A stretch of 64,000 nucleotides of DNA from Halomonas sp. 7T (GCF_025643255.1 NZ_CP087112.1:310001-374000), one strand, 5' to 3'; positions 1-9,933 are shown, counted from the first letter of the stretch. The notes: generated by a model not told the origin, from the sequence alone. Program-made: numbers and translations.

Positions 1-2571
1 TGCTCGCCATTGATACAGAAGCGCGAGCGCCTCTCGAGGCGATAGATCATCCACCTCTGCTTTTGCAAGTGCTTCTACAACGGGGTGTGGGGCACTGGCA
101 AAGAGATCGTTTTGCTGAGGCACGGCTTTTTGGGCATCTGTTGAGACATGACCACGCTGCTGTTGATCAACGTCTCGCTGCTCCAAAGCAATCAGTTTTT
201 CCCGTGCACGGGCTATGACAGGTGTGGGAACGCCAGCAAGCTGCGCGACCTGTAAACCGTAGCTTTGACTTGCCGGGCCTGCTTCAATCCGGTGCATAAA
301 GACAATACTATCGCCGTGCTCGGTGGCAGTGAGATGAATGTTGGCTACCCCGTTTGCCTGTTCAGGCAGGGCGGTCATTTCAAAATAGTGGGTGGCAAAC
401 AGCGTTAACGCACGGGTTGTTGCTAAGTGTTCGGCGCTTGCCCAGGCAAGGGAAAGGCCGTCGAAGGTGCTGGTGCCGCGTCCAATCTCATCCATCAGCA
501 CTAAGCTTTGCTCGGTCGCGTTGTGCAGGATGTTGGCGGTTTCGGTCATTTCCACCATAAACGTGGAACGCCCGCCTGCTAAGTCGTCCGATGAGCCAAT
601 GCGGGTAAAAATACGGTCGATAGGGCCAATATCAGCGGCGTCAGCGGGCACAAAGCTGCCGCTATGGGCCAGTAGCGCGATTAGCGCCGTTTGGCGCATA
701 TAGGTCGATTTACCGCCCATGTTGGGGCCGGTAATAATCAGCATGTGCTGGTCGGGCGATAGCGTGACATCGTTGGGTACAAACGGCTTGTCGCTTACCT
801 GCTCAACGACCGGATGGCGGCCTGCGCTAATGCTTATGCCTGTGGCTTCAACTAATTGCGGGCGTACCCAGTTGAGCGCTTCAGCGCGCTCGGCAAACGC
901 GCAGAGCACATCCAGCTCCGCCAGTGCCCGAGAGGTGTTTTGCAGCGCGTGAAGCAGCGCATTGAGCTCGCTCATTAGCTGGTCATAGAGCCATTTTTCC
1001 CGTGTCAGCGCCCGCGATTTAGCCGAAAGCGCCTTGTCTTCAAACTCTTTAAGTTCTGGAATAATAAAGCGCTCGGCGTTTTTCAGCGTTTGGCGACGAA
1101 TATAGTCAGCGGGTGCCTGCTGAGCCTGGGCGCGGGGTAGTTCTATAAAGTAGCCGTGTACTCGGTTATAGCCCACTTTCAAGTTGGCAAGCCCCGTGCG
1201 TTCGCGTTCGCGTAGCTCTAGCTGCACCAGATATTCGCCGGCATTTTCAGCCATGCCGCGATGCTCATCCAGCTCGGCATCATAACCATCTGCAATGACG
1301 CCGCCATCACGGATCACCACGGGCGGGTTTTCGACCAGTGCGCGGGTTAGTGTATCGGCCATCTCCGGATAGGGGCGAATGTGGGGCTTAAGGCTATCCA
1401 AGGCGCTGCCGCTTTCCACGTTAGCTAACAGCTGCTCAAGCTCGGGTAGGGTAACCAGCGCATCACGTAAGCGCGCTAAGTCACGCGGGCGGGCGCTATA
1501 CAGCGCAACACGGCCAAGAATACGTTCTACATCGCCCACGTCGCTTAAGGTGTCGCGCAGCGCCATATAGGCAGCGTCGATGGATAGCAGAGCTACACCG
1601 GCTTGGCGGCCCGCTACAATATCTCGCTGGCGCAGCGGGCGATTCAGCCAGCGCTTTAATAGCCGAGAACCCATCGCGGTGGCGCAGGTGTCTAGAACGC
1701 TGGCGAGTGTGTTATCACTGTTGCCGCCCAGGTTTATATCGATTTCCAGATTGCGCCGGCTGGCGGCGTCAATGACCACCGCATCGTCGCGGTTCTCGAC
1801 GCTAATCGCCGTAACGTGGGGCAGGCGTGAGCGTTGGGTGTCTCGGGCGTAATCGACTAGCACGCCAGCAGCAATGAGCGCAGCGGTTAAATGGGCACAC
1901 CCAAAGCCGCGTAAGTCCTGTACTTCAAACTGGTCGCATAGACTGCGGGTAGCGCTCTCCAAGTCAAAAAGCCATTCGCCCTGACGGCGCAAGCTACGCT
2001 TTTGCGACCACGCATCAGGCAGCGTTAGGCTTTCCGGTACTAGCAGTTCGGCAGGAGAGAGGCGGGTGAGCTCGGCGAGCATTTCTGCCTCAGTCTCTAC
2101 TTCTAGTACGTTAAAACGCCCGCTGGAAAGCTCAAGCCACGCAAGGCCAAAGGTCTCTTTTCCTGGGGCGACGGATACTAGGACGTTATCGCGCCGAGCA
2201 TCTAGTAGCGCTTCATCGTGCAGCGTACCGGGGGTCACAATGCGCACGACCTGACGATCAACGGGCCCTTTGCTGGTGGCAGGGTCGCCGATTTGCTCAC
2301 AAATGGCGACTGACTCGCCGCTGGCCACTAAGCGCGCTAAATAGCCTTCAGCGCTGTGGTAAGGCACCCCTGCCATGGGGATGGGTTTGCCCCCCGATTG
2401 GCCGCGTTGGGTGAGCGTAATGTCCAGCAGTGCAGCGGCGCGTTTAGCGTCGTCAAAAAACAGCTCGTAAAAATCCCCCATGCGGTAAAACAGCAGTACC
2501 TCGGGGTGGTCGCGTTTAATCTTAAGGTATTGCGCCATCATGGGCGTATGAGTAGGGCTGACCTGTGACAT
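1..2571 (-). CDS. mutS: DNA mismatch repair protein MutS (3' end cut by window edge)
   Basis: MutS recognises mismatches and small loops as a dimeric ATPase and recruits MutL. Reading leftward from ATG at 2571, the frame stays open to the window edge for 857 codons. The start reads [19 protein letters not shown], followed by the MutS-I mismatch-contact region with [15 protein letters not shown]. The Walker A motif GPNMGGKST lies near residue 620. The last visible residues read [18 protein letters not shown], which resembles the extreme C-terminus of gammaproteobacterial MutS (about 853 aa in E. coli), so probably only a few codons are missing. An AGGA motif lies about 6 bases upstream of the ATG. 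The gene is divergent from pncC across a 110 bp gap. The edge truncation is an artefact of the window, not a defect. Confidence 0.97.
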   Translation of the reverse strand, partial: MSQVSPTHTPMMAQYLKIKRDHPEVLLFYRMGDFYELFFDDAKRAAALLDITLTQRGQSGGKPIPMAGVPYHSAEGYLARLVASGESVAICEQIGDPATSKGPVDRQVVRIVTPGTLHDEALLDARRDNVLVSVAPGKETFGLAWLELSSGRFNVLEVETEAEMLAELTRLSPAELLVPESLTLPDAWSQKRSLRRQGEWLFDLESATRSLCDQFEVQDLRGFGCAHLTAALIAAGVLVDYARDTQRSRLPHVTAISVENRDDAVVIDAASRRNLEIDINLGGNSDNTLASVLDTCATAMGSRLLKRWLNRPLRQRDIVAGRQAGVALLSIDAAYMALRDTLSDVGDVERILGRVALYSARPRDLARLRDALVTLPELEQLLANVESGSALDSLKPHIRPYPEMADTLTRALVENPPVVIRDGGVIADGYDAELDEHRGMAENAGEYLVQLELRERERTGLANLKVGYNRVHGYFIELPRAQAQQAPADYIRRQTLKNAERFIIPELKEFEDKALSAKSRALTREKWLYDQLMSELNALLHALQNTSRALAELDVLCAFAERAEALNWVRPQLVEATGISISAGRHPVVEQVSDKPFVPNDVTLSPDQHMLIITGPNMGGKSTYMRQTALIALLAHSGSFVPADAADIGPIDRIFTRIGSSDDLAGGRSTFMVEMTETANILHNATEQSLVLMDEIGRGTSTFDGLSLAWASAEHLATTRALTLFATHYFEMTALPEQANGVANIHLTATEHGDSIVFMHRIEAGPASQSYGLQVAQLAGVPTPVIARAREKLIALEQRDVDQQQRGHVSTDAQKAVPQQNDLFASAPHPVVEALAKAEVDDLSPREALALLYQWRA

Positions 2572-2681
2572 GGGTGTCCTGATTGAGCGTGGCGTAAGCC
2601 ATGGCGGTTTACGGCATGTTCTTTGCGCAAGATAAACGCTGTATTCTACGCTGAACTGAGGTCTTACTTGAAGGAGTCACC

Positions 2682-3215
2682 ATGACGCCCAGCGTTTCCA
2701 GCCTGAAGAACCTGGATTTATCGTTGCTTGCTCAGCGAATGGGAAGGTTATGCCAGCAGCTTGGCGTAGAAGTCACCACTGCAGAGTCTTGTACCGGTGG
2801 TGGTATCGCAAGTGCCATTACGTCGGTAGCGGGCAGTTCGGCTTATTTTACCGCCGGGTATGTGACGTATTCGAACGCCGCGAAGAGCCGTCTATTAAAG
2901 GTGCCAGAAGCTACCCTGGAAAGCGTTGGGGCGGTGAGTGAACCGGTCGTAAAAGCAATGGTAGCCGGTGCCTGCCGAGAAAGCGGCGCAGATGTAGCCG
3001 TGGCGGTGAGCGGTGTGGCAGGCCCGGAAGGCGGTAGCGAAGAAAAGCCGGTAGGTACCGTATGGTTGGCGTGGGGTAACGCTGAGGATCAGCAGGCCGA
3101 GTGTTTCCACTTTCCCGGCGACCGCCAGGCAGTGAGAGAGCAGGCCGTACGCGAAGCGCTAGCCGGATTGGTAGTGCGTCTCACCGAGCAGGCACAGGGT
3201 AGCAAAAAGAAATAA
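2682..3215 (+). CDS. pncC: Nicotinamide-nucleotide amidohydrolase (CinA C-terminal domain, PncC)
   Basis: This 177 aa protein is a stand-alone CinA C-terminal domain, the size of E. coli PncC (about 165 aa). The family deamidates nicotinamide mononucleotide to nicotinate mononucleotide in NAD salvage. The motif AESCTGGG carries the likely catalytic serine (Ser36), and GYVTYSNAAK supplies Tyr63 and Lys68 of the active-site region. The start ATG follows GGAG with good spacing. It sits directly before recA, as in E. coli and Pseudomonas. The name CinA refers to competence in Gram-positives and should not be read as a competence role here. No terminator is visible before recA, but recA has its own promoter and LexA box. 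Confidence 0.93.
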   Translation: MTPSVSSLKNLDLSLLAQRMGRLCQQLGVEVTTAESCTGGGIASAITSVAGSSAYFTAGYVTYSNAAKSRLLKVPEATLESVGAVSEPVVKAMVAGACRESGADVAVAVSGVAGPEGGSEEKPVGTVWLAWGNAEDQQAECFHFPGDRQAVREQAVREALAGLVVRLTEQAQGSKKK

Positions 3216-3265
3216 TCGTTAAATATAGCGCTGAGGATTTGTTTAACCGCTAATCTTTGGCATAC

Positions 3266-3285
3266 TACTGGCTAATTATACAGCT
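3266..3285 (+). promoter_or_regulatory. LexA (SOS) box upstream of recA
   Basis: The 16-base core CTGGCTAATTATACAG (3268-3283) fits CTG-N10-CAG and is flanked by TA on the left. It lies about 20 bases before the recA start. A -10-like CATACT (3261-3266) with TTGTTT (3239-3244) 16 bases upstream gives a plausible promoter whose start region the operator overlaps. This is the classic arrangement for LexA repression of recA. Binding is inferred, not shown. Confidence 0.85.
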
Positions 3286-3304
3286 TGTTATGAGGAATCT
3301 CTGA

Positions 3305-4369
3305 ATGGCTCAGGATGATAACCGCACAAAAGCACTCAATGCAGCGCTAAGCCAAATCGACCGTCAGTTTGGCAAAGGAACCGTCATGCGCTTAGGCGAC
3401 GCGCCGCGCGTTGTGATGCCGTCGGTTTCAACCGGTTCGCTAGGGCTGGATATCGCACTTGGTATCGGCGGCTTGCCTTTCGGGCGCGTATGCGAAATCT
3501 TTGGTCCAGAGTCATCAGGGAAAACGACGCTGACGCTTTCAGTGATTGCTCAAGCGCAGAAGCAGGGCAAGGTGTGTGCCTTCGTAGACGCTGAGCATGC
3601 CCTTGACCCAAGCTATGCCGAAAAGCTCGGGGTCAATTTAGATGACCTGCTGGTTTCTCAGCCGGATACCGGTGAGCAAGCGTTAGAAATTACCGACATG
3701 CTGGTACGCTCTGGCGGTGTTGACGTGATTGTTATCGACTCTGTGGCGGCGTTAACACCGCGAGCTGAAATCGAAGGCGAAATGGGTGACTCCCACGTGG
3801 GCCTGCAGGCACGCTTGATGTCTCAGGCGCTGCGTAAAATTACCGGCAACATCAAAAATGCCAACTGCTTAGTGATCTTCATTAACCAGATTCGAATGAA
3901 AATTGGCGTGATGTTTGGCAGCCCTGAAACCACCACCGGTGGCAACGCGCTGAAGTTCTACTCCAGCGTGCGCTTAGATATTCGCCGCACGGGGTCGGTG
4001 AAAGTCGGTGACGAAGTCACCGGTAACGAAACGCGTGTCAAAGTCGTTAAAAATAAGGTGGCCCCCCCGTTCCGCCAAGCCGAGTTCCAGATTCTTTATG
4101 GCAAGGGTATCTACCATGCCGGTGAAGTGATTGACCTCGGTGTGCAGTGCAACTTAGTCGATAAAGCGGGCGCTTGGTACAGCTATAAAGGTAAAAAAAT
4201 CGGCCAGGGTAAAGCGAATTCAGCTCTGTACCTGGAAGAACATCCAGAGATTATGCAAGAGATCGAAACCCAGATCCGTGAGCAGCTGTTAGCCAAACCA
4301 GATCCTAAGAAGGAAGAGACTGCGCCGGTGGCCGATGTTGCCGCAGACAGCGACGATGACGTGCTATAA
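3305..4369 (+). CDS. recA: Recombinase RecA
   Basis: RecA forms ATP-dependent filaments on single-stranded DNA, carries out strand exchange, and triggers LexA self-cleavage. The 354 aa product is standard length. It has Walker [10 protein letters not shown] at residues 67-75, the DNA-binding loop region around [12 protein letters not shown], and an acidic C-terminal tail ending DSDDDVL. The start ATG follows a GAGGAATCTCTGA leader with an SD-like GAGG. A LexA box lies immediately upstream, so the gene is likely damage-inducible. recX follows after 39 bp with no hairpin between, so cotranscription with its modulator is likely. Confidence 0.99.
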   Translation: MAQDDNRTKALNAALSQIDRQFGKGTVMRLGDAPRVVMPSVSTGSLGLDIALGIGGLPFGRVCEIFGPESSGKTTLTLSVIAQAQKQGKVCAFVDAEHALDPSYAEKLGVNLDDLLVSQPDTGEQALEITDMLVRSGGVDVIVIDSVAALTPRAEIEGEMGDSHVGLQARLMSQALRKITGNIKNANCLVIFINQIRMKIGVMFGSPETTTGGNALKFYSSVRLDIRRTGSVKVGDEVTGNETRVKVVKNKVAPPFRQAEFQILYGKGIYHAGEVIDLGVQCNLVDKAGAWYSYKGKKIGQGKANSALYLEEHPEIMQEIETQIREQLLAKPDPKKEETAPVADVAADSDDDVL

Positions 4370-4408
4370 CCCCTTCGGGATGCGTTTTTGAAGTGATAGG
4401 GGGTCGCT

Positions 4409-4873
4409 ATGTTTGCTTCTGGCGGTAACGCCACTCCGCGAGAGGTTGCGATTCAACTGCTAGCTCGGCGCGAGTACTCTCGCGCCGAGCTAGCCCGCAA
4501 GTTGCGTCAAAAAGAGTTTGAGCCTGATGCTATCGACAGCTGCCTAGATACTTTGGTTGAGCAATCGCTGCAGTCAGATGCACGGTTTGCAGAAAGTTTT
4601 ATTCGCTCGCGCATTGCACGTGGGCAGGGCGTTATTCGCATCAAGGGAGAGCTACGTCAGCGGGGTGTGGATCAAGAAACGTTAACGACGGCCTTCGCCT
4701 CAGTAGAAGAGCGGGAAGCCGTGGATTGGTTTGAAATTGCCCGCGCAACCCTAGCGCGGCGTTACTCTTCTCCCGGTGATACGCCTAAAGAGCGCGGTAA
4801 GCGTGAACGTTTTTTGGCAACACGCGGCTTTGATTTCGAACAAATTCGTTACGCGCTCTCCTGCCTTTCCTAG
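4409..4873 (+). CDS. recX: Regulatory protein RecX
   Basis: RecX binds RecA filaments and limits their extension, tempering recombination and SOS signalling. The 154 aa product has the helical repeats typical of the family, with the N-terminal pattern ARREYSRAELARKL and a later RFAESFIRSRIARGQG block. Length matches gammaproteobacterial RecX (about 150-165 aa). The ATG is preceded by AGGGGG. Position immediately after recA is the usual arrangement and supports the call. Confidence 0.95.
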   Translation: MFASGGNATPREVAIQLLARREYSRAELARKLRQKEFEPDAIDSCLDTLVEQSLQSDARFAESFIRSRIARGQGVIRIKGELRQRGVDQETLTTAFASVEEREAVDWFEIARATLARRYSSPGDTPKERGKRERFLATRGFDFEQIRYALSCLS

Positions 4874-4948
4874 CCTTTTTCTACCTAAATACGTCTTCTG
4901 TTTGGGCCACTGCCACTAACTGCGGCTTTAGTCGTTTGACAACTGCGT

Positions 4949-4954
4949 TATAAT
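4949..4954 (+). promoter_or_regulatory. alaS: Probable -10 element upstream of alaS
   Basis: A perfect TATAAT lies 73 bases before the alaS start. A TTGACA at 4936-4941 is only 7 bases upstream, too close to be its -35 partner. The better-spaced hexamer near 4927 (TTTAGT) is weak. I therefore call only the -10. A GC-rich stretch follows downstream. Confidence 0.4.
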
Positions 4955-5027
4955 GGCTCTTTTGCGACCCCAGCGGGTAGCGGCATTAGCGCCCTGGGGC
5001 ATCACGCTTTCTTGTCACGGATACCCT

Positions 5028-7637
5028 ATGAAAAGCGCAGAGATCAGGCAGGCTTTTTTATCGTTTTTTGAAGACCAAGGGCACACGATTGTGCCTACCA
5101 GCTCCTTAGTGCCGGGTAACGATCCGACGCTACTCTTCACCAATGCCGGCATGGTGCCGTTTAAAGATGTGTTCCTGGGCCGGGACCCGCGCCCCTATGT
5201 GCGCGCCACCTCTGCTCAGCGCTGCGTGCGCGCAGGCGGTAAGCACAACGACTTAGATAACGTTGGCTATACAGCGCGCCACCATACGTTCTTTGAAATG
5301 CTGGGTAACTTTAGCTTTGGCGATTACTTCAAGCGAGATGCAATCCGCTTTGCTTGGGTGTTTTTAACCGAAACACTGGGGCTGCCGAAAGAGAAGCTTT
5401 GGGTCACGGTGCATATCAGCGACGATGAAGCCGAGCGCATCTGGAAAGATGAAATCGGTATCGACCCTGAGCGCTTCTCCAAGCTGGATGAAGATAACTT
5501 CTGGCAGATGGGCGATACCGGCCCCTGCGGCCCCAGCTCCGAAATTTTCTTCGATCACGGCCCAAATGTTTGGGGTGGCCCGCCAGGAAGTCCGGAAGAG
5601 GATGGTGATCGCTACATCGAGATCTGGAACTTGGTGTTCATGCAGTTTGATCGCGATGCCCAAGGCACGCTGAATCCGCTGCCAAAGCCGTCGATTGATA
5701 CCGGAATGGGCTTAGAGCGCGTGGCTGCTGTTATGCAGGGCGTGCACTCTAACTATGAAATTGATCTGTTTCAAAACCTACTCAAGGCCGCTGCCGATGC
5801 CACCGGCCACAGCGATACCTCGACGCCATCGCTGCGCGTGATTGCTGACCACATTCGCTCCTGTGCCTTCTTGATTGCTGACGGCGTGCTGCCCTCCAAT
5901 GAAGGTCGTGGTTATGTGCTGCGCCGGATCATTCGTCGGGCGATTCGTCACGGCCACAAGCTGGGCGCCGCTGAGCCGTTCTTCCACAAGCTCGTGAGCG
6001 CGCTAGATGCTGAAATGGGCGAGGCTTATCCCGAGCTACACGAAGCCAGTGGGCAGATCGCCCGCGTACTACTGAAAGAAGAGGAGCAGTTTGCCCGTAC
6101 GCTAGATCATGGTATGGGCCTGCTGAACGCGGTGCTTGAGGAGCTTCAAGGTGACGTGCTGCCCGGTGAAACCGTGTTCAAACTCTACGACACCTACGGC
6201 TTTCCCTTTGATTTAACCGCCGACGTTTGCCGCGAACGGGAAGTGTCCCTGGATGAAGCCGGTTTCCAGCGTGAGCTAGAAGCACAGCGTGAGCGGGCGC
6301 GTGCCGCCAGCCAGTTTGGCGCCGATTACACCGCTTCCATTGAACTGGAAGGCGAAACCCAGTTCACTGGCTATGAGGTGCTGGAAGATCAAGCGACCGT
6401 TACCGCCATTGTGGATAGTGAAGGCAACGACCTAGCCGCGCTGGAAGCAGGCCAGAAGGGAACGGTGGTATTGGATCGCACGCCATTCTATGGAGAGTCT
6501 GGCGGCCAGGTGGGTGATACCGGCTACTTGCACGTCGATGGCGGTCGCTTCCAGGTGACAGATACCCAGAAGCAGAGCAGCCACCACCTTCACCAAGGCG
6601 TGATGGTTGAGGGTACGCTGAGCGTCGGTGCCAGCGTGCGCGGTGAGGTGGATGCAAGCCTGCGCGGCGCGACGATTCGCAATCACTCAGCGACCCACCT
6701 GTTACACAAAGCGCTGCGCATGGTATTGGGCGATCACGTTCAGCAGAAAGGCTCGCTGGTTAACGCGGAGCGCCTGCGTTTCGACTTTAGCCACTTTGAG
6801 CCAATGACCGCCGAACAGCTTGCTGAAGTCGAACGCATCGTTAACGAGCAGATCCTGGCCAACGCACCGACCAAAATCGAGCAGATGAGCCTGGCGGACG
6901 CTAAGGCCAAAGGCGCAGCTGCCCTGTTTGAGGCTAAATATGCGGATAACGTGCGTGTACTGACTATTGGCGCCGATGACTTCTCTATCGAACTGTGTGG
7001 CGGTACTCATGTGGCCCGCAGTGGTGACATTGGCTGCTGCCATGTGGTGAGCGAGGTGGGCATTGCCTCCGGTGTGCGCCGTATTGAGGCTATTACGGGT
7101 GAAAACGCGCTGGCTTACTTCCGTGAGCAAGAAGCCCGCGTACAGCGCCTTGGCGAGCGCCTGAAAACTAAGCCCGAGCAGGTAGAAGCGCGCGTTGAAT
7201 CTCTGGTGGAGCGTAATCGTAGCCTAGAAAAAGAGCTTGAACAGTTGAAAGCCAAGCTCGCGAGCGCGGCAGGCAGCGATATGCTCAGCCAGGTGCAAGA
7301 GGTTAATGGCGTTAAACTGCTGGTGACGCAGCTTGAAGGCGTTTCAGGTAAAGATTTGCGCGGTATTTTGGATCAGTTGAAAAACAAGCTTGGTTCAGGC
7401 GTTGTCATGCTGGGTACGGCGGATGCCACGGCGGGTAAGGTCAGCTTGATTGCTGGTGTAACCCAGGATTTGACCAACCGCGTCAAAGCAGGTGAGTTGG
7501 TGAACCACGTGGCTTCCCAAGTAGGCGGCAAAGGTGGTGGCCGTCCAGATATGGCACAAGCGGGCGGTAGTCAGCCCGACGCCCTGCCGGATGCGTTGAG
7601 CAGCGTTCCGGCTTGGTTGGAAAACACGCTTAGCTAA
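5028..7637 (+). CDS. alaS: Alanine--tRNA ligase
   Basis: AlaRS charges tRNA-Ala and edits mischarged Ser and Gly. From ATG at 5028 the product is 869 aa, close to the roughly 875 aa bacterial norm. It begins [19 protein letters not shown] and carries the class II catalytic core ([15 protein letters not shown]), the editing-domain zinc motifs HSATHLLH and CGGTH, and a C-terminal C-Ala domain after a coiled region. The frame extends 25 codons further upstream to 4953, but that stretch (with the -10 hexamer) does not match the family and is rejected. The SD is weak (CACGGA). A strong terminator follows the stop. Confidence 0.97.
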   Translation: MKSAEIRQAFLSFFEDQGHTIVPTSSLVPGNDPTLLFTNAGMVPFKDVFLGRDPRPYVRATSAQRCVRAGGKHNDLDNVGYTARHHTFFEMLGNFSFGDYFKRDAIRFAWVFLTETLGLPKEKLWVTVHISDDEAERIWKDEIGIDPERFSKLDEDNFWQMGDTGPCGPSSEIFFDHGPNVWGGPPGSPEEDGDRYIEIWNLVFMQFDRDAQGTLNPLPKPSIDTGMGLERVAAVMQGVHSNYEIDLFQNLLKAAADATGHSDTSTPSLRVIADHIRSCAFLIADGVLPSNEGRGYVLRRIIRRAIRHGHKLGAAEPFFHKLVSALDAEMGEAYPELHEASGQIARVLLKEEEQFARTLDHGMGLLNAVLEELQGDVLPGETVFKLYDTYGFPFDLTADVCREREVSLDEAGFQRELEAQRERARAASQFGADYTASIELEGETQFTGYEVLEDQATVTAIVDSEGNDLAALEAGQKGTVVLDRTPFYGESGGQVGDTGYLHVDGGRFQVTDTQKQSSHHLHQGVMVEGTLSVGASVRGEVDASLRGATIRNHSATHLLHKALRMVLGDHVQQKGSLVNAERLRFDFSHFEPMTAEQLAEVERIVNEQILANAPTKIEQMSLADAKAKGAAALFEAKYADNVRVLTIGADDFSIELCGGTHVARSGDIGCCHVVSEVGIASGVRRIEAITGENALAYFREQEARVQRLGERLKTKPEQVEARVESLVERNRSLEKELEQLKAKLASAAGSDMLSQVQEVNGVKLLVTQLEGVSGKDLRGILDQLKNKLGSGVVMLGTADATAGKVSLIAGVTQDLTNRVKAGELVNHVASQVGGKGGGRPDMAQAGGSQPDALPDALSSVPAWLENTLS

Positions 7638-7642
7638 TTATT

Positions 7643-7677
7643 AAGGCCGGTGGCATTATCTGCTACCGGCCTTTTTA
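7643..7677 (+). terminator. Rho-independent terminator after alaS
   Basis: Arms AAGGCCGGTGGC (7643-7654) and GCTACCGGCCTT (7662-7673) form a 12 bp stem with one G-U pair and a 7-base loop, followed by a T run. It separates alaS from lysC. Confidence 0.9.
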
Positions 7678-7743
7678 TTAGTTAAGTAAATTAGCAATAA
7701 CAACATTCACCCTCCATTCCCGAACCCATAGGAAAAACGGCAT

Positions 7744-8994
7744 ATGGCATTATACGTTCAGAAGTTCGGCGGCACCTCGGTGGGCTCTGTCGACCGTATC
7801 AAGGCCGTGGCGGAAAAGGTCAAAGGCTTTCGTGATCAAGGCCACCAGGTAGTGGTCGTGGTCTCTGCAATGAGCGGCGAAACGAATCGCCTGACTGAGA
7901 TGGCGCAGGCGCTTAACGATGAGCCCGCACCGCGCGAAATGGATATGCTGCTGTCGACTGGCGAGCAGGTCACTATTTCGTTGTTGGCGATGGCACTCCA
8001 GCACATTGGGGTTTCTGCCACGTCTCACACGGGGGCTCAGGTAGGGATTCATACCGATAGTGCTTACACTAAGGCGCGCATCCAGCGCATTGAAACCGAC
8101 GATCTGAAAGCTGACCTAGATTCAGGCAAGGTAGTGGTGGTAGCTGGTTTCCAGGGCGTTGATGAGAACGGCAATATTACGACGCTGGGGCGCGGCGGTT
8201 CAGATACGACTGGTGTTGCACTGGCGGCGGCGCTAGGGGCCGATGAGTGCCAAATCTATACGGATGTAGACGGTGTTTACACCACTGACCCCCGTGTATG
8301 CTCCAAAGCGCAACGCCTTGAGAGCATTACAGTGGAAGAAATGCTTGAACTGGCGAGCTTAGGCTCCAAAGTGCTGCAAATTCGTGCGGTAGAGTTTGCA
8401 GGTAAGTACAACGTTCCGCTGCGGGTGCTATCGAGCTTTGAAGACGGCCCTGGCACTTTGATTGTTGCAGACTCAGACCAAGACGAGGACTCTATGGAAG
8501 AACCGCTAATCTCCGGTATCGCGTTTACCAAAAACGAAGCCAAGCTTACTCTGTTGAACACACCTGATGTGCCTGGCGTGGCCTCACGTATTTTAGGACC
8601 CATTGCTGACGCGAATATCGAAGTGGATATGATCGTTCAGAACGTGGCGCCAGCAGGGGACTACACAGACTTTACCTTTACCGTGGCTAAAGGTGACTAC
8701 AAAGCGACTAAGAAGCTTCTTGAAGAGACCGTTATCCCTGATTTAGGCGGTGGCGAGCTGCGCGGTGATGATAATATTGCCAAGGTATCGTTAGTAGGCG
8801 TCGGTATGCGCTCTCATGCGGGGGTTGCTTCTAAAATGTTCCGCGTCCTGGCTGATGAAAACGTCAATATCCGTATGGTGTCGACCTCTGAAATTAAAAT
8901 TTCCGTTGTTATTGACGAAAAACATATGGAGCTTGCGGTTAACGCGTTACACAAGGCTTTCGGCTTAGATAAGACAAATATAGAATCTGAATAA
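7744..8994 (+). CDS. lysC: Aspartate kinase
   Basis: Aspartokinase phosphorylates L-aspartate, the first step toward lysine, threonine and methionine, and in ectoine producers toward aspartate semialdehyde for ectoine. The 416 aa product starts MALYVQKFGGTSVG, with the amino-acid kinase domain to about residue 240 (KFGGTS and GRGGSDTT motifs) followed by two ACT domains for feedback control. This is the monofunctional Pseudomonas-type LysC, not a fusion with homoserine dehydrogenase. AGGA precedes the ATG. The leader after the alaS terminator is only about 66 bases, so there is no room for a lysine riboswitch. Confidence 0.95.
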   Translation: MALYVQKFGGTSVGSVDRIKAVAEKVKGFRDQGHQVVVVVSAMSGETNRLTEMAQALNDEPAPREMDMLLSTGEQVTISLLAMALQHIGVSATSHTGAQVGIHTDSAYTKARIQRIETDDLKADLDSGKVVVVAGFQGVDENGNITTLGRGGSDTTGVALAAALGADECQIYTDVDGVYTTDPRVCSKAQRLESITVEEMLELASLGSKVLQIRAVEFAGKYNVPLRVLSSFEDGPGTLIVADSDQDEDSMEEPLISGIAFTKNEAKLTLLNTPDVPGVASRILGPIADANIEVDMIVQNVAPAGDYTDFTFTVAKGDYKATKKLLEETVIPDLGGGELRGDDNIAKVSLVGVGMRSHAGVASKMFRVLADENVNIRMVSTSEIKISVVIDEKHMELAVNALHKAFGLDKTNIESE

Positions 8995-9095
8995 CAATTA
9001 TGCCTTAAACCTTCTACGCTGAAGGGTAACTCGCTACTGAGTGGTGGTGAGCTTTCTTTCAACGGGAGGTTAAGGTGTCATGGAGCCAGAGAGCC

Positions 9096-9137
9096 TTGGT
9101 GACGGCGACGCCATGCAGCATAATAGGGTGGCGTCGC
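9096..9137 (+). promoter_or_regulatory. csrA: Putative csrA promoter with inverted repeat around the -10
   Basis: TTGGTG (9096-9101) and CATAAT (9119-9124) are separated by 17 bases. The -10 sits in the loop of a perfect 9 bp inverted repeat, GCGACGCCA (9105-9113) and TGGCGTCGC (9129-9137). The repeat could be an operator or a transcript hairpin; I cannot tell which. Between it and csrA there is a GGA at 9145-9147 and another in the SD, typical spacing for CsrA autoregulatory sites. Confidence 0.45.
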
Positions 9138-9188
9138 TTCTGGCGGACACATCCCGTTGTACTAAAACGTCTGAGAAGGAGATCAGCC

Positions 9189-9377
9189 ATGCTCATCCTA
9201 ACCCGCCGCGTTGGCGAAACGCTGATGATTGGTGATGAAGTGACCGTCACGGTGCTCGGTGTAAAAGGCAACCAAGTGCGTATTGGTGTGAATGCACCAA
9301 AAGATGTCGCGGTTCACCGCGAAGAGATTTATCAGCGTATTCAGCGTGAGCGTAGTAACGAAAGTGACGCCGAGTAA
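9189..9377 (+). CDS. csrA: Carbon storage regulator CsrA
   Basis: CsrA is a small dimeric RNA-binding protein that recognises GGA in loops and controls translation and stability of many mRNAs. The 62 aa product begins [18 protein letters not shown], an almost invariant CsrA N-terminus, and retains the C-terminal [12 protein letters not shown] helix with the RNA-contacting arginine. The frame is open upstream to 9075, but the family start is at 9189, preceded by AAGGAG. The SD itself contains GGA, consistent with CsrA autorepression. The lysC/alaS upstream and tRNA-Ser/Arg downstream context is conserved in gammaproteobacteria. Confidence 0.97.
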   Translation: MLILTRRVGETLMIGDEVTVTVLGVKGNQVRIGVNAPKDVAVHREEIYQRIQRERSNESDAE

Positions 9378-9392
9378 GTGGCCGTGATTGTC

Positions 9393-9413
9393 ACGCCCAG
9401 CGTAGGGCGTTTG
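9393..9413 (+). terminator. Weak terminator-like hairpin after csrA
   Basis: Arms ACGCCC (9393-9398) and GGGCGT (9405-9410) form a 6 bp stem, followed by only a short TT. It may partly terminate csrA transcripts before the tRNA unit, which has its own promoter. Confidence 0.35.
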
Positions 9414-9455
9414 AGCGGTAAGCGTTGGTCGGTGCGAAAAATATTAGGAGAAGAC

Positions 9456-9484
9456 TAGACAAAGGACGTCATAATCGGTAATAT
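9456..9484 (+). promoter_or_regulatory. Promoter of the tRNA-Ser/Arg/Arg unit
   Basis: TAGACA (9456-9461) and TAATAT (9479-9484) are 17 bases apart, followed by the GC-rich TCGCGCC. A GC-rich discriminator is typical of stable-RNA promoters under stringent control. It lies 18 bases before the mature tRNA-Ser 5' end. Confidence 0.55.
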
Positions 9485-9501
9485 TCGCGCCGTGCCGTTG
9501 A

Positions 9502-9594
9502 GGAGAGGTGGCCGAGTGGCTGAAGGCGCTCCCCTGCTAAGGGAGTATAGGGTTTATAGCCCTATCGAGGGTTCGAATCCCTCTCTCTCCGCCA
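9502..9594 (+). tRNA. tRNA-Ser (anticodon GCT)
   Basis: This 93-base tRNA has encoded CCA. The acceptor GGAGAGG pairs with TCTCTCC, the anticodon GCT is at 9536-9538, and there is a long variable arm as expected for tRNA-Ser. The T arm contains GGTTCGAATCC. It reads AGC and AGU codons. Confidence 0.97.
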
Positions 9595-9624
9595 ACTGCA
9601 TTATGTAGCATCACAATTTGATAC

Positions 9625-9701
9625 GCGCCCGTAGCTCAGCTGGATAGAGTACCTGACTACGAATCAGGGGGTCGGAGGTTCGAATCCTCCCGGGCGCGCC
9701 A
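9625..9701 (+). tRNA. tRNA-Arg (anticodon ACG), copy 1
   Basis: This 77-base tRNA has encoded CCA. The acceptor GCGCCCG pairs with CGGGCGC, and the anticodon ACG is at 9659-9661. A34 would be converted to inosine by TadA so that CGU, CGC and CGA are read. It is identical in sequence to the copy at 9770. Confidence 0.97.
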
Positions 9702-9769
9702 AGTTGCAAGAGTAAGTGTTTGATGTTACAGTAATTTCATTGCTTGCTGTATTAAGTAATGAACGTTAA

Positions 9770-9846
9770 GCGCCCGTAGCTCAGCTGGATAGAGTACCTG
9801 ACTACGAATCAGGGGGTCGGAGGTTCGAATCCTCCCGGGCGCGCCA
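9770..9846 (+). tRNA. tRNA-Arg (anticodon ACG), copy 2
   Basis: This is a second, base-for-base identical 77-base copy, 145 bases downstream of the first, with anticodon ACG at 9804-9806 and encoded CCA. The spacers between copies are unrelated. No terminator lies between the three tRNAs, so they are probably one transcript. Confidence 0.97.
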
Positions 9847-9853
9847 GAATTTA

Positions 9854-9883
9854 AAAACCCGCTCTCAAAGAGAGCGGGTTTTC
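9854..9883 (+). terminator. Terminator of the tRNA unit
   Basis: Arms AACCCGCTCTC (9856-9866) and GAGAGCGGGTT (9870-9880) pair perfectly over 11 bp with an AAA loop and are followed by TTTTC. Confidence 0.9.
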
Positions 9884-9933
9884 TGTTTTCTAGCCTGATC
9901 AACGTGGCTCGCACGTTGGTCTTGCGATCGTGT

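Noticed and set aside
4936..4954. TTGACA and TATAAT close together before alaS, resembling a perfect promoter
   Set aside because: They are only 7 bases apart, far short of the 16-18 needed for one promoter; only the -10 is kept, at low confidence.
4953..5027. Upstream extension of alaS by 25 codons
   Set aside because: The extension contains the -10 hexamer and does not resemble alanyl-tRNA synthetase; MKSAEIR is the family start.
6702..7130. Leftward 142-codon frame opposite alaS
   Set aside because: It lies wholly within alaS, has no SD and no family-like sequence; it is a shadow of codon bias.
7678..7743. Possible lysine riboswitch before lysC
   Set aside because: The space is too short and no matching stems are visible.
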